DNA of 18,727 nt from assembly GCA_015711895.1 (NCBI GenBank), contig MU158635.1, positions 1 through 18,727 on the forward strand. The letters are read 5' to 3'. The translations under genes were made by a program, and so were the position numbers. Each line of letters begins with the position of its first letter. The first letter of the stretch is position 1. Source of the DNA: Candidatus Solincola tengchongensis (GTDB taxonomy: Bacteria; Actinomycetota; Geothermincolia; Geothermincolales; RBG-13-55-18). The notes beneath the pieces were generated by a model, which was not told the origin of the DNA, ran no database searches, and saw nothing but the letters and a program-made list of their open reading frames with translations. Below, in pieces: positions 1 to 7,695 of the stretch.

Positions 1-1100
1 GCGGATTCGAGGAGTTCGGCGGGGATGGGGTAAGCCACCGAGACCGCCTGGTTGAGGCGGCGAGGCGGTATGGCATCCGCTTCGTGGGGCCCAACTGCCT
101 CACGGTCATCAACGCGCACACCGGGTTGTGCCTCCCCTTCGTTCCCGTGCCGCCGGACCTTCCCCGCGGGGGCGTGAGCATCGTGGCCCAGAGCGGTGGC
201 ATAGGCCTGGATTTTCTGGCCCGGCTCAAAGACCAGAACACGGGCTTCGCCAAGTTCGTCTCCATGGGCAACAAGACCGACCTCGACGAGGTGGATTTTC
301 TGGGCTACCTCGGCGGGGACCCGGAGACCAAGGTCATCTGCATGTATCTCGAGGACGTGCAGCGGGGCCGCGAGTTCCTCCGGGCGGCTCGGCAGATCGA
401 AAAGCCCATCCTGGTATACAAGGCCAATGTTGAACCCTTGGCCCGGCAGAGCGCCCGGTCCCATACCGCCGCTCTGGCCAACGACGACGCCGTGCTGGAG
501 GGTGCGTTCCGCCAGGCGGGGATAATCCGCGTGCGCAGCCTGGCCGAACTGGCGGGTTACGCCAAGGTCTTCTCCCTGCCGCCCCTGCGCGGCAACCGGG
601 TCGCGCTGGTCTCTCCCACCGGCGGGATACTGGTACTGGCCAGCGACCAGTGCGCGCGGCGCGGCTTCACCTTTCCACCCCTCCCTCCGTCACTGGTGGA
701 GGACATCCAGTCCCGGCTGCGGGCCGGGGTTATCAACATCGCCAACCCCGTGGACCTGGGAGACGTGCACGACGCCGATGCCCGCGTGTACATCATAGAC
801 CGGCTGCTGGAGCAGGATTTCATCGACGGGATAATAATGCTGCTCATCGCCCGTTTCTCCTCCGAGGAGATCTCCACCGGAGGCATACATAGCCTCAGGA
901 GGAACATAATCCCCGACCTGGCCGAACTGGTCCGCAAACACGACAAGCCAATCGTGTTCAGTCTCATGGCCACCAGCGAGGTGAGGATAAAAGCGCGCTA
1001 CACGGTGGACTTCCCCATATTCGACGACGCCGAGGAGGCCGTGGACGCCGCGGCGGTGCTGCGGGATTACTCCTTGCGGCGGGTGGGATCGGCATGCTAA
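1..1100 (+). CDS. ADP-forming acyl-CoA synthetase alpha-type subunit, 5' end cut by the window
   Basis: The reading frame is open from base 3 with no start needed inside the window. The residues before the first GTG (base 84) already match the end of the CoA-binding Rossmann domain, with GFEEFG, then YGIRFVGPNC. So the gene starts upstream. Two succinyl-CoA-ligase-type flavodoxin folds follow. The first opens at VSIVAQSGGIG and includes VSMGNKTDLDEVDFL; the second opens at NRVALVSPTGG. Between them lies SHTAALAND. Its His (codon 462-464) matches the phosphohistidine that shuttles phosphate in ADP-forming acetyl/acyl-CoA synthetases, which make acid, ATP and CoA from acyl-CoA, ADP and phosphate (reversible). 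The frame ends after the second flavodoxin-like region, so no ATP-grasp beta domain is fused here. The next gene is a transporter, so any beta subunit lies elsewhere or upstream. Family is secure; the substrate cannot be read from sequence. Confidence 0.9.
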   Translation, partial: GFEEFGGDGVSHRDRLVEAARRYGIRFVGPNCLTVINAHTGLCLPFVPVPPDLPRGGVSIVAQSGGIGLDFLARLKDQNTGFAKFVSMGNKTDLDEVDFLGYLGGDPETKVICMYLEDVQRGREFLRAARQIEKPILVYKANVEPLARQSARSHTAALANDDAVLEGAFRQAGIIRVRSLAELAGYAKVFSLPPLRGNRVALVSPTGGILVLASDQCARRGFTFPPLPPSLVEDIQSRLRAGVINIANPVDLGDVHDADARVYIIDRLLEQDFIDGIIMLLIARFSSEEISTGGIHSLRRNIIPDLAELVRKHDKPIVFSLMATSEVRIKARYTVDFPIFDDAEEAVDAAAVLRDYSLRRVGSAC

Positions 1101-1334
1101 GACCATAGGATCAGCAGGTCGAGCATAAGGCATGACCGGAATCGACTGGCCCTGTTTTCGCTCATGGATGGGAGCCGGAAATAAATGGTTCCGCCAAGGA
1201 AGGAACGAGTGCCCAGGGGAGAAAAGGAGTAGTGGGACGGCGGCGCAATTGATGGATCGGAAGCAGCGGAACGTCCTTAAGACCAAGACGATTTTCTGCG
1301 AAAGTAAGAAGGACAGGCCAAGGATCTTGTGGGG

Positions 1335-2657
1335 ATGAATGGCAGTACGGAGGGTGGAGATTTCGGCATAAGCCCTCATCCATCCGGGCAATGGAGGGGA
1401 AAAGGCCGCGGCGTCTATTACGGGTGGGTGGTCGTCGCCGTGGCCTTCCTAGCCATGTTCGTCAACTACGGGGTGCGCAGCACCCAGACCGTGCTCATCA
1501 AGGGGTTCTCTAGGGACCTGGACATAGGCCGCGCCGCCGCTTCCCTCCCCTTCACCGTGTCCGTTCTTATCTATGCTTTCCTGGCCCCGGTGACCGGAAG
1601 GCTTATCGACCGTTTCGGGCCCCGCTGGGTCATGGCTGGCGGGGCGCTCCTCTCTGGGATGGGGCTCTGGATGTGCTCGCGGGCGAACAGCCTTTGGGTC
1701 CTGGTCCTCTTCTTCGGCATCGTCTTCGGTGTGGGCGGAAACGGTATAGGCCTGGTCCCCTCCAACACTTCGGTGGCCATGTGGTTCCGACGCCGTTTGG
1801 GGCTGGCCCTGGGGGTGGCCACCATGGGGATCGGCTTCGGGACCATGATCCTTCCCCGCCTCACCGGGCTGATACAGTCGCGGTGGGACTGGAGAGCTTC
1901 CTTCCAATTTCTGGGATATATATCCCTGGCCCTCACCCTCCCGGCCCTGCTTTTCCTGCGCCGCGGTGCCGGGGGAGGGGAGGAGCCCCACAGTGAGCCG
2001 ACCGGGGCCTCCGTGGGTCCGGGAGCTGAAGGGGATGAGCCATCGAGGGGATCGGTCGAGGCAGGCGGCGGAGAAGGGCTCACCCTCCGTCAGGCCCTGA
2101 GGACAACCTCCTTCTGGTACCTCTTCATGGGTTTCGTGCTCATCGTCATCGCCCTGTACGGCATCATGGTCCACCAGGTCCCTTATGTGACCGATAGGGG
2201 CATCTCCCGGAACTGGGCGGAGTGGTCGGTCTTCGTCTACGGGGCGACCTCCATCCTGGGGCGTTTGTTCTTCGGGCGCCTCTCGGACCGCACCCGGGAG
2301 AAGAAGAACGCCCTCTATCCGGCCTGTTTCATCCTCGCGGGGAGCATACTCCTCCTCTTCCTGGTCGACAGGGTATGGGTGCTCATGGTGTTCGCCGCCG
2401 TCTTCGGCTTCGGCTTCGCCGCTTACGGGCCGGTGATCCCCGCCGTTTGCGCCGAGGTCTTCGGGAAGGGGAGCATGGGGGCTATCTTCGGGGCCGTGAC
2501 CACGGGCGGCGCCCTTGGAGGTGCCTTCGGGCCGGTGCTCACGGGTTTTATATTCGACCGGAGCGGGAGCTACCTGGGAGCCTGGATCCTGGCTCTGGCC
2601 TGCGTGGTGCTCTCCACCCTCCTCTTCGCCCGCGTGAGGAGGATGGTGTCGGGATAA
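1335..2657 (+). CDS. MFS transporter, oxalate/formate antiporter or monocarboxylate type
   Basis: A 440-residue integral membrane protein with twelve hydrophobic segments in the 6+6 MFS pattern. The first begins at YYGWVVVAVAFLAMF, and the last ends just before the C-terminal RVRRM. The motif after helix 2, GRLIDRFGPRW, is the MFS motif A, and a related GRLSDRTREKK follows helix 8. The YYGW start of helix 1 and the glycine-rich AAYGPVIPAV and TTGGALGGAFGP stretches are typical of the OxlT/monocarboxylate group. An acidic, Gly-rich cytoplasmic loop of about 60 residues separates the halves. ATG 1335 is chosen because AAGGA (1320-1324) sits 10 bases upstream; GTG 1329 in the same frame is only 4 bases from it. 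About 28 residues precede helix 1, longer than usual. The position downstream of an acyl-CoA synthetase fits carboxylate uptake or export, but the substrate is unknown. Confidence 0.88.
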   Translation: MNGSTEGGDFGISPHPSGQWRGKGRGVYYGWVVVAVAFLAMFVNYGVRSTQTVLIKGFSRDLDIGRAAASLPFTVSVLIYAFLAPVTGRLIDRFGPRWVMAGGALLSGMGLWMCSRANSLWVLVLFFGIVFGVGGNGIGLVPSNTSVAMWFRRRLGLALGVATMGIGFGTMILPRLTGLIQSRWDWRASFQFLGYISLALTLPALLFLRRGAGGGEEPHSEPTGASVGPGAEGDEPSRGSVEAGGGEGLTLRQALRTTSFWYLFMGFVLIVIALYGIMVHQVPYVTDRGISRNWAEWSVFVYGATSILGRLFFGRLSDRTREKKNALYPACFILAGSILLLFLVDRVWVLMVFAAVFGFGFAAYGPVIPAVCAEVFGKGSMGAIFGAVTTGGALGGAFGPVLTGFIFDRSGSYLGAWILALACVVLSTLLFARVRRMVSG

Positions 2658-2692
2658 GGGATACAGCCGGAACAGGGCATCGAGGAGGAAGG

Positions 2693-4132
2693 TCAGTCCA
2701 GATAATCCAGGGGGTCTAGACCCACCTGCTCCGGCCTGACCGAGGAAATGACCTCCTCGTCGGGAGAGGCCTTTTCCCTCAGGCGGGCCACCTCCACGAT
2801 GCGCGGCTCCACCTCACGTCCCTCGGGATCGCGGATGATCTTCACGCGGGGCGACGTGGCGTCCCCCTCCACCTGCTCGTAGACCACGCCCAGCTCGCCG
2901 GTACACAGGCGCACAAGGGTGCCCACCGGGTAGAGTCCCATCATGTCCACGAAGACCTTCACCAGCAGGGGGTCGAAGGCGGTTCCCTTCTCCTTGACCA
3001 GCACCCGGATGGCGTGGTCTGGAGTGCGTGCGTCCTGATAGGGTCGCACGGTGGTCATGGCGTCGTAGACGTCCGCCAGCTGCACGATACGGGAGAAAAG
3101 GCTTGGCCTTTCCACACCGTTGAGTTTCGGATAGCCGCTTAGGTCATAACGGGCATGGTGCTCGTAAGCCACCAGGACGGAGAGGGGATGCACTCCGGGT
3201 TGGGCGAGGAGGATGTCCGCACCGCGCACTGGGTGCCTTTTCATCTCCTCCCACTCCGCGGCGGTAAGGGGCCCCCTTTTCCCGAGGATGCTCTTAGGAA
3301 TGGTAACTTTTCCCAAATCATGCAGGAGGGCCCCGGTCCCCAGAATCATGAGGGCGTTGCGGTCCAGGGGAAGCATGGAGGCGAGGGCCAGGGAGAGGAT
3401 GAGCACGTTCACGGAGTGGAAGGTGGTGTACTCGTCGTAACTCTTGAGGGTCGCCAGCCCGAGGACCGCGGAACGGTTCTCTCCTACCCGGTTGAGCATC
3501 ATACCCACCACCCGGTTGGCCTTGCTCACCGAGAGGCGGCGGTCGTGGAGCACCTGTTCCGAGAGCTCGCGGATGACGTCCACGGCCTCGAAGTACTCCT
3601 CGCGGGCCGACTCCGCCTCCCTCACCCTGGAGATCTTTTCCTCCCAGGTGCCGGGCGGATCGAGGATGACATGGGTTATTCCGTTGTCCTCCAGGAGCTT
3701 TGCCAGCCCGCCCCGGGAATCGATCTCCTCCTCTCCCAGGTTGAGAAGCCTCAGGAAATCGACGAGCTCCCCGGCCTCCAGCCCGGCCAGGAAATTGACG
3801 CCGCCCACCCCCTTGGAGCGCAGTTCCTGGAGGAGAGGGTAGTAGAGGACACTCTCCCGGGCCAGAAGCCTCTCCTCGAAGAAGAACTCCTCCCCCACGA
3901 TGCGCAGGGACAAGCTCTCCCCATAGCGCAGGTATTCACGGAAGGAAGACATGAAGCGGGAGACGCAGTCGAGGCATATCTCGTGATGAGGCGGATAAAT
4001 GAGCAAGTTCTTCTTGACGGCGAAGAAATCCTTCAACAACTCGCGGACCCGCTCCAGAAGGCCCTTAGAGCGGAAATAGTCGAGGGTTTCGCGTTTCCTA
4101 TGGTTCTCCCAGTTCTGAGGTCTCGTGTCCAT
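2693..4132 (-). CDS. HD-GYP domain protein with a LYPP-type N-terminal domain
   Basis: A 479-residue soluble protein. Residues about 42-159 form a domain starting NLLIYPPHH that is also present in the adjacent HEAT protein. Residues about 195-400 are an HD-GYP domain, the family that hydrolyses cyclic di-GMP at a bi- or tri-iron centre. Visible metal-site motifs are YTTFHSVNV (His239), LLHDLGK (His271-Asp272), H300, HH at 325-326, GYP at 333-335 and ADVYDA (Asp354). The signature is HHARYDLSGYP rather than HHExxDGxGYP, so the Glu and one Gly are replaced while the metal-binding histidines and aspartates remain. The C-terminal 80 residues hold a small beta-rich segment (GTLVRLCTGELGVV), common after HD-GYP domains. 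It is second in an operon, 35 bases after the HEAT gene. The start lies directly after GAGGAG with no spacer, and no other start exists in frame before an upstream stop. Activity is likely but untested. Confidence 0.9.
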   Translation of the reverse strand: MDTRPQNWENHRKRETLDYFRSKGLLERVRELLKDFFAVKKNLLIYPPHHEICLDCVSRFMSSFREYLRYGESLSLRIVGEEFFFEERLLARESVLYYPLLQELRSKGVGGVNFLAGLEAGELVDFLRLLNLGEEEIDSRGGLAKLLEDNGITHVILDPPGTWEEKISRVREAESAREEYFEAVDVIRELSEQVLHDRRLSVSKANRVVGMMLNRVGENRSAVLGLATLKSYDEYTTFHSVNVLILSLALASMLPLDRNALMILGTGALLHDLGKVTIPKSILGKRGPLTAAEWEEMKRHPVRGADILLAQPGVHPLSVLVAYEHHARYDLSGYPKLNGVERPSLFSRIVQLADVYDAMTTVRPYQDARTPDHAIRVLVKEKGTAFDPLLVKVFVDMMGLYPVGTLVRLCTGELGVVYEQVEGDATSPRVKIIRDPEGREVEPRIVEVARLREKASPDEEVISSVRPEQVGLDPLDYLD

Positions 4133-4167
4133 CTCCTCACCCCGCTGCCATGTCTCCCTTTAGGCGC

Positions 4168-6342
4168 TCACCCCTTACGCGCCAGGTGTGGATATTTGTT
4201 CACCAGTCTTTGCAGTGCCTCCCGGGCAACCGTTCCCAGTTCCTGCCATTCAGACCTGAAGAGTCCACGCTGCCGTCCGGCGTACTTGCGTAGTAAATCG
4301 TAGGTTGAAGGATCCATTATCTTCCCCAGGCTCTCCAGGATCTCCTTCTTCAACGCGATTTCCTCGGCTCCTCGCTCTTTTCCCTCCAGCATGGCCACGA
4401 GGCGGGGGGTGGCCCTGGTGACCTCCAGCCGCCCCAGCCAGCGGATGCAGAGAACGCGCACCCTCTCGTCAGGGTGGTCGAGCCCCTTGATGAGCAAGCC
4501 CTCCGCCTCGTATCCGCCGGTGAGCCCTACGGCTCGGACAGCCTCCGACCTCACCCTGGGATGAGAGTGGGCCATGGCCCGTTCCAGGTAGGGAAGGGTG
4601 GAGGGGGAGCGAATGCCGGCCATCACCGTGACTATGTTGCGCACCAGATACCACCGATGGTCGTCCAGGAAGGAACCCAGGAGGGACACCCGCTCTTGTG
4701 CGAGATCGGCCAGGGAGTCGATGATGAACTTGCGTACCGCCATGCGTTCCTCGGACCCGAGGGCCTCGATCATGGCCAGAAGCCCACGATCCCCCAGCCG
4801 CCTCATGAAGGCCTTGAACCCCTCGACCGTTTCCCGGTCGCTGCGGCGCTCGCTGGCCATCTGGATGACGCGCTTCAGGATTCCCTTTCCGCAGGCCTCC
4901 TCCAGCAATCCCTCGTACTGTTCGCGGTGAGCGAGGAGGGCGGGCTTGTCGCTGTGCAGGGCTCGCTCGAAGGCCTCCAGTATCGCAGTGGCGAGGGAGA
5001 AGCGGGCCGAGGCCACCAGCTCCCAGAAGTTCTCCACCAGAAGGTCCACGACCTTTCCCAGGTTGTCCAGTTCCTCTCCCCGCTGGAGGAGGTCCAGGAG
5101 CATGGGGGTGGAGGAGACACAGGCCTCTACCGCGATGTCCAGTTCCGCAATGGCGCGGATCTCCTCAAGTTCGCCCTCCCCGTAGAATTCGGAGAGCGAG
5201 GATATCTCGTCGGTTGTTGGGAGGCCGCCGGCGAGCGGTTTTATCCCCCGAGAGGCGAGTACGGCGTCAAGGGCGGAGACCAACGGAAGGGGGACCTCGC
5301 CCAGGTCCAGCAGCCTTTCCCTCAAGAGGGTCAGTGTTTCCTCGAGATGCCGCTCCCGGAAACCGACGGCCTCCAGGAGCTCATCCATCTTGGGTATGAG
5401 CTGCGGGATCAGGGAGAGCAGGTGGCTGAACACCCCTGACGCCTCCTGGGGACTCAAGCGGCCCAGGACGTCTTTCACCAGCGGTTCTCGGCGGATTCCG
5501 GGAAGGAAATGGCCTATGAGGAGCAGGTTTCGCAGATTGTTCTCCAGGAAGAGGAGTGCTTCGGCGAAGGACCTGGAGAGGGAGGGAATCCGCTCCGGGA
5601 CACGCCTCTGGACCAACTCCCGTGCCTCCCTCAGGAAGTCATATATAGCGGAGGCCAGGGCTTCTCCCTCCAAGGGCCTGCCATCGGAATCCCGTAAACC
5701 GGACAGGGCCAAAGCCAATCTCTCCGGCTCGAAGAGGAGGTCCAAGAGCTGCCCGAAGTCCTCCTCGGCTGAGGCTTTGACCACCTCTTCCTCTTCAACC
5801 TTGGCTTCCGGCCCTTCCTCCCGAAACCCGGTATCCTCATCGGCCTTAGCGGCCTCGCTTTCCACGACCCTTACGCCGTGCATCCCCCGGCTGAGGAGGA
5901 AGGCCTCAGCGCCGCCCTGCTTTTCCACGGCCTCGGGGGATGAGACCGACAGTTCCACCAGCGCCTCCATCTCCTTGAGGCTGATGCCGCAGGCAAAGAT
6001 CAGAGCGCGGATGTTTAGTTCCCTCAAGCGGGATGCCAGCTGGCGCAAGCTCTCCCTCTCCTCGCCCAAGGGGATGCCGTTGCAGGCAAAGCGCCCCTTT
6101 TCCACCCGCACGGCGATCTCGGGGTAGAACCTGAGGTTGTCCTCCGCGACCGCGTGGAGCAAGCTGACGGCATCCTTTACGTTGGGATGATCGGGAGAGT
6201 AGAGTAGCCGCGATTTACAGGCGATGGCCAGGCGGGAGAGGATGTCCAGGGCGGCTTGCTCCTGGCTTGGCGTGTACGCCTCGCCATCTGGTGCATGGAG
6301 ATGCTCCTGGGGATGGAGGTCGAGGTCATCGGGGTTCTGCAT
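4168..6342 (-). CDS. HEAT-repeat protein sharing the N-terminal domain of its HD-GYP neighbour
   Basis: A 724-residue protein without signal peptide or membrane helices. Residues about 45-163 (starting SRLLYSPDHPN) resemble residues 42-159 of the downstream HD-GYP protein in length, hydrophobic pattern and key positions. An acidic linker follows (163-195, rich in Glu/Ala/Lys). The middle, about 195-520, is helical and unassigned. Residues about 520-715 show PBS-lyase-type HEAT repeats, for example PYLERAMAHSHPRVRSEAV and IKGLDHPDERVRVLCIRWL. These are usually protein-binding solenoids. ATG 6342 is preferred over the in-frame GTG at 6345 because GGTGAGG lies 4-5 bases upstream of the ATG but only 1 base from the GTG. 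It is first of two genes, so a scaffold or regulator role in the same c-di-GMP pathway is inferred. No catalytic motif is seen. Confidence 0.85.
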   Translation of the reverse strand: MQNPDDLDLHPQEHLHAPDGEAYTPSQEQAALDILSRLAIACKSRLLYSPDHPNVKDAVSLLHAVAEDNLRFYPEIAVRVEKGRFACNGIPLGEERESLRQLASRLRELNIRALIFACGISLKEMEALVELSVSSPEAVEKQGGAEAFLLSRGMHGVRVVESEAAKADEDTGFREEGPEAKVEEEEVVKASAEEDFGQLLDLLFEPERLALALSGLRDSDGRPLEGEALASAIYDFLREARELVQRRVPERIPSLSRSFAEALLFLENNLRNLLLIGHFLPGIRREPLVKDVLGRLSPQEASGVFSHLLSLIPQLIPKMDELLEAVGFRERHLEETLTLLRERLLDLGEVPLPLVSALDAVLASRGIKPLAGGLPTTDEISSLSEFYGEGELEEIRAIAELDIAVEACVSSTPMLLDLLQRGEELDNLGKVVDLLVENFWELVASARFSLATAILEAFERALHSDKPALLAHREQYEGLLEEACGKGILKRVIQMASERRSDRETVEGFKAFMRRLGDRGLLAMIEALGSEERMAVRKFIIDSLADLAQERVSLLGSFLDDHRWYLVRNIVTVMAGIRSPSTLPYLERAMAHSHPRVRSEAVRAVGLTGGYEAEGLLIKGLDHPDERVRVLCIRWLGRLEVTRATPRLVAMLEGKERGAEEIALKKEILESLGKIMDPSTYDLLRKYAGRQRGLFRSEWQELGTVAREALQRLVNKYPHLARKG

Positions 6343-6928
6343 CACGCCTCACCGTCTTGAGTCTCGGTCCGCTGCTTCCACCACCGGCCGCTCCCGGGAG
6401 CCGGAATGTGCGACCGGTATCTTTCCTTTCCCGCAAGGATACCCTGCAGGATATCGACCGCCCGCCACTGGGATCGGCAGAGGCCACCGTAGCGGAGTGC
6501 CTGGAAGGCCTCAGTACTGCGCCTTGTTATCTATCGACATAACCCGCCCTTTCGGTTGAGGTTTCCCCACCGAAGAGCATGCCGGCATTCGCGTGATGCG
6601 TGATGTCCGGTGGTCTGGGGTTTGCCCTTCCCTTTTAAGCGTCTGACGCTCCCGGTGAGGGGATGAGGCGAGGAGGATGACGAGAAAGCCGTCCCGCATA
6701 GGGAATCGCAACGGGGGATGATGGCGTGAAAACCATCACCCAACCACCACTTAAAAGAGGGCCAACCGGGTTTTTTGCATGGAAACATGATGGATGTATG
6801 GCGAAATCGCCTTGCGGCAGCGAAAGCGGAGCAAGGAAGAATCCCATCGGGTCGGCAAGGGAACGGAATGCGGAGGGTTGCGCGGGATATCTACATGCAC
6901 CGGTTTGGGGAAAAGGGTGTTCCATAAG

Positions 6929-6957
6929 CTTGCTTTGCTTTGTTTAAGCGGAGCAAG
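6929..6957 (+). repeat. Strong RNA hairpin with a repeated arm
   Basis: CTTGCTTTGCTT (6929-6940) and AAGCGGAGCAAG (6946-6957) pair over 12 positions around the 5-base loop TGTTT if two G-U pairs are allowed. On the minus strand these two would be A-C mismatches, so the plus-strand RNA is the favoured structure. The right arm AAGCGGAGCAAG recurs at 6824-6835, where it closes a second hairpin (6811-6835) with CTTGC/GCAAG ends and a GCGAAAGC tip. No T-run follows, so it is not an intrinsic terminator. Function is unknown. Confidence 0.45.
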
Positions 6958-7239
6958 TAGTTGCCCGAGCGAGGCCAAACCAACCGGGATACGGGATTGA
7001 AGAAAGCGGGGTTTGATGCTTAAATTTTTATGGCCCTGGGGAGGGAGCGGAAGGAAGGTACAGGCCGCATCGCCGAGTCAAGGCCGGGGCCGGCCGAGGC
7101 GCTTGGCCTAAGGGCCATGATGAGGGTCCGGGAGGCCGATGCTTTGGCGCCGGATCCTGCACCGCTGAAGGGCGTGATGGTTCGGAAGACGGAGTCAAAC
7201 CCGGCGGGGAAGTCTCCCCGGGGAAAGGGATAAGTATCT

Positions 7240-7245
7240 TATAAT
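7240..7245 (+). promoter_or_regulatory. Candidate -10 element of the tRNA operon
   Basis: TATAAT at 7240-7245 is a perfect consensus -10 hexamer, lying 40 bases before tRNA-Glu in an otherwise GC-rich sequence. The position 17-18 bases upstream is CCCGGG-like, so there is no consensus -35 box. It is a candidate only. Confidence 0.45.
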
Positions 7246-7285
7246 AATGGCAGGAGCGGTTCGAGGATAAGGCGATGTTTGACGT

Positions 7286-7361
7286 GCCCCCATCGTCTAG
7301 CGGCCTAGGATATCGCCCTTTCAAGGCGGTGACGCGGATTCGAATTCCGCTGGGGGCACCA
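7286..7361 (+). tRNA. tRNA-Glu (UUC anticodon)
   Basis: The acceptor stem GCCCCCA (7286-7292) pairs perfectly with TGGGGGC (7351-7357). The D-arm begins TCGTCTAG. The anticodon arm TCGCC/GGCGG holds the loop CTTTCAA with anticodon TTC at 7320-7322. The T-loop TTCGAAT is present, and CCA is encoded at 7359-7361. It is the first gene of a three-tRNA cluster. Confidence 0.97.
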
Positions 7362-7453
7362 GCGCAGGTCGTTGTCCGCGAGGACGACTTGGGATACTAT
7401 TTAAAGAGGGGTGGCCATCCCCTTGAAGGGGTGACCTGCCCTGGGTTCAACGC

Positions 7454-7531
7454 GGAGCCGTGGTGTAGTCAGGTTAACACGCCGGCCTGTCAAGCCGGAG
7501 ATCGCGGGTTCAAATCCCGTCGGTTCCGCCA
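7454..7531 (+). tRNA. tRNA-Asp (GUC anticodon)
   Basis: The acceptor GGAGCCG (7454-7460) pairs with CGGTTCC (7521-7527) with one G-U pair. The anticodon arm CCGGC/GCCGG holds CTGTCAA with anticodon GTC at 7489-7491. The T-loop TTCAAAT, discriminator G and encoded CCA (7529-7531) are present. It lies 92 bases after tRNA-Glu; the spacer can fold into hairpins such as CCCCTTGAAGGGG and has no sign of a gene. Confidence 0.97.
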
Positions 7532-7576
7532 AAATTCACTCCCTGCAGGGGAAACCCGAGGGGAGTTTGAATAAAG

Positions 7577-7652
7577 GGCGAGATAGCTCAGTCGGTAGAG
7601 CGCAGGACTGAAAATCCTGGCGTCGGCGGTTCGATTCCGCCTCTCGCCACCA
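7577..7652 (+). tRNA. tRNA-Phe (GAA anticodon)
   Basis: The acceptor GGCGAGA (7577-7583) pairs with TCTCGCC (7642-7648). The D-arm reads TAGCTCAGTCGGTAGAGC. The anticodon arm CAGGA/TCCTG holds CTGAAAA with anticodon GAA at 7610-7612. The T-loop TTCGATT, discriminator A and encoded CCA (7650-7652) are present. It is the last tRNA of the cluster, 11 bases before the terminator stem. Confidence 0.97.
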
Positions 7653-7663
7653 GCAAAAGACCA

Positions 7664-7695
7664 GGTCGGTGACTCATTCACCGGCCTTTTGTTTT
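7664..7695 (+). terminator. Intrinsic terminator of the tRNA operon
   Basis: GGTCGGTGA (7664-7672) pairs with TCACCGGCC (7678-7686) over nine positions with one G-U pair, around the loop CTCAT. TTTTGTTTT follows directly. The A-run before the stem (AAAAGACCA) also makes it partly symmetrical, so it could stop transcription from the other side too. Confidence 0.9.

Larger units (their letters stand above)
6346..7285. other. Long intergenic region without a convincing gene
   Basis: About 940 bases separate the divergent HEAT gene and tRNA operon. Short open frames occur on both strands, but none has a ribosome binding site with sensible spacing, a recognisable domain or the codon pattern of its neighbours. 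The stretch contains a GTTAT/ATAAC inverted repeat (6526-6543), an AGCGTC/GACGCT hairpin (6638-6650), two related hairpins (6811-6835 and 6929-6957) and, at its right end, the likely tRNA promoter. The promoter of the minus-strand HEAT/HD-GYP operon must lie near its left end, but no clear -35/-10 pair was found. Confidence 0.6.

Noticed and set aside
1132..1338. 68-codon frame between the synthetase and the transporter
   Set aside because: It has no ribosome binding site, overlaps the transporter start and has no family resemblance.
3155..4303. 382-codon plus-strand open frame antisense to the HD-GYP gene
   Set aside because: It mirrors a well-supported HD-GYP coding sequence, has no domain or ribosome binding site, and is the usual by-product of GC-rich codon bias.
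6780..7020. Riboswitch, SRP RNA, RNase P RNA or tmRNA in the long gap
   Set aside because: The conserved cores of these RNAs (c-di-GMP-I GCAAACC-type core, B12 box, SRP GGAAGGAAGCAGCC-type core, RNase P GAGGAAAGTCC) were looked for and not seen.
7030..7233. 67-codon plus-strand frame before the tRNA cluster
   Set aside because: The ATG is preceded by an AT-rich run with no Shine-Dalgarno sequence, and the protein has no recognisable pattern.
7577..7652. tRNA-Phe as an integration site for a mobile element
   Set aside because: No repeat of the tRNA 3' end was found downstream and no integrase or phage gene is present.
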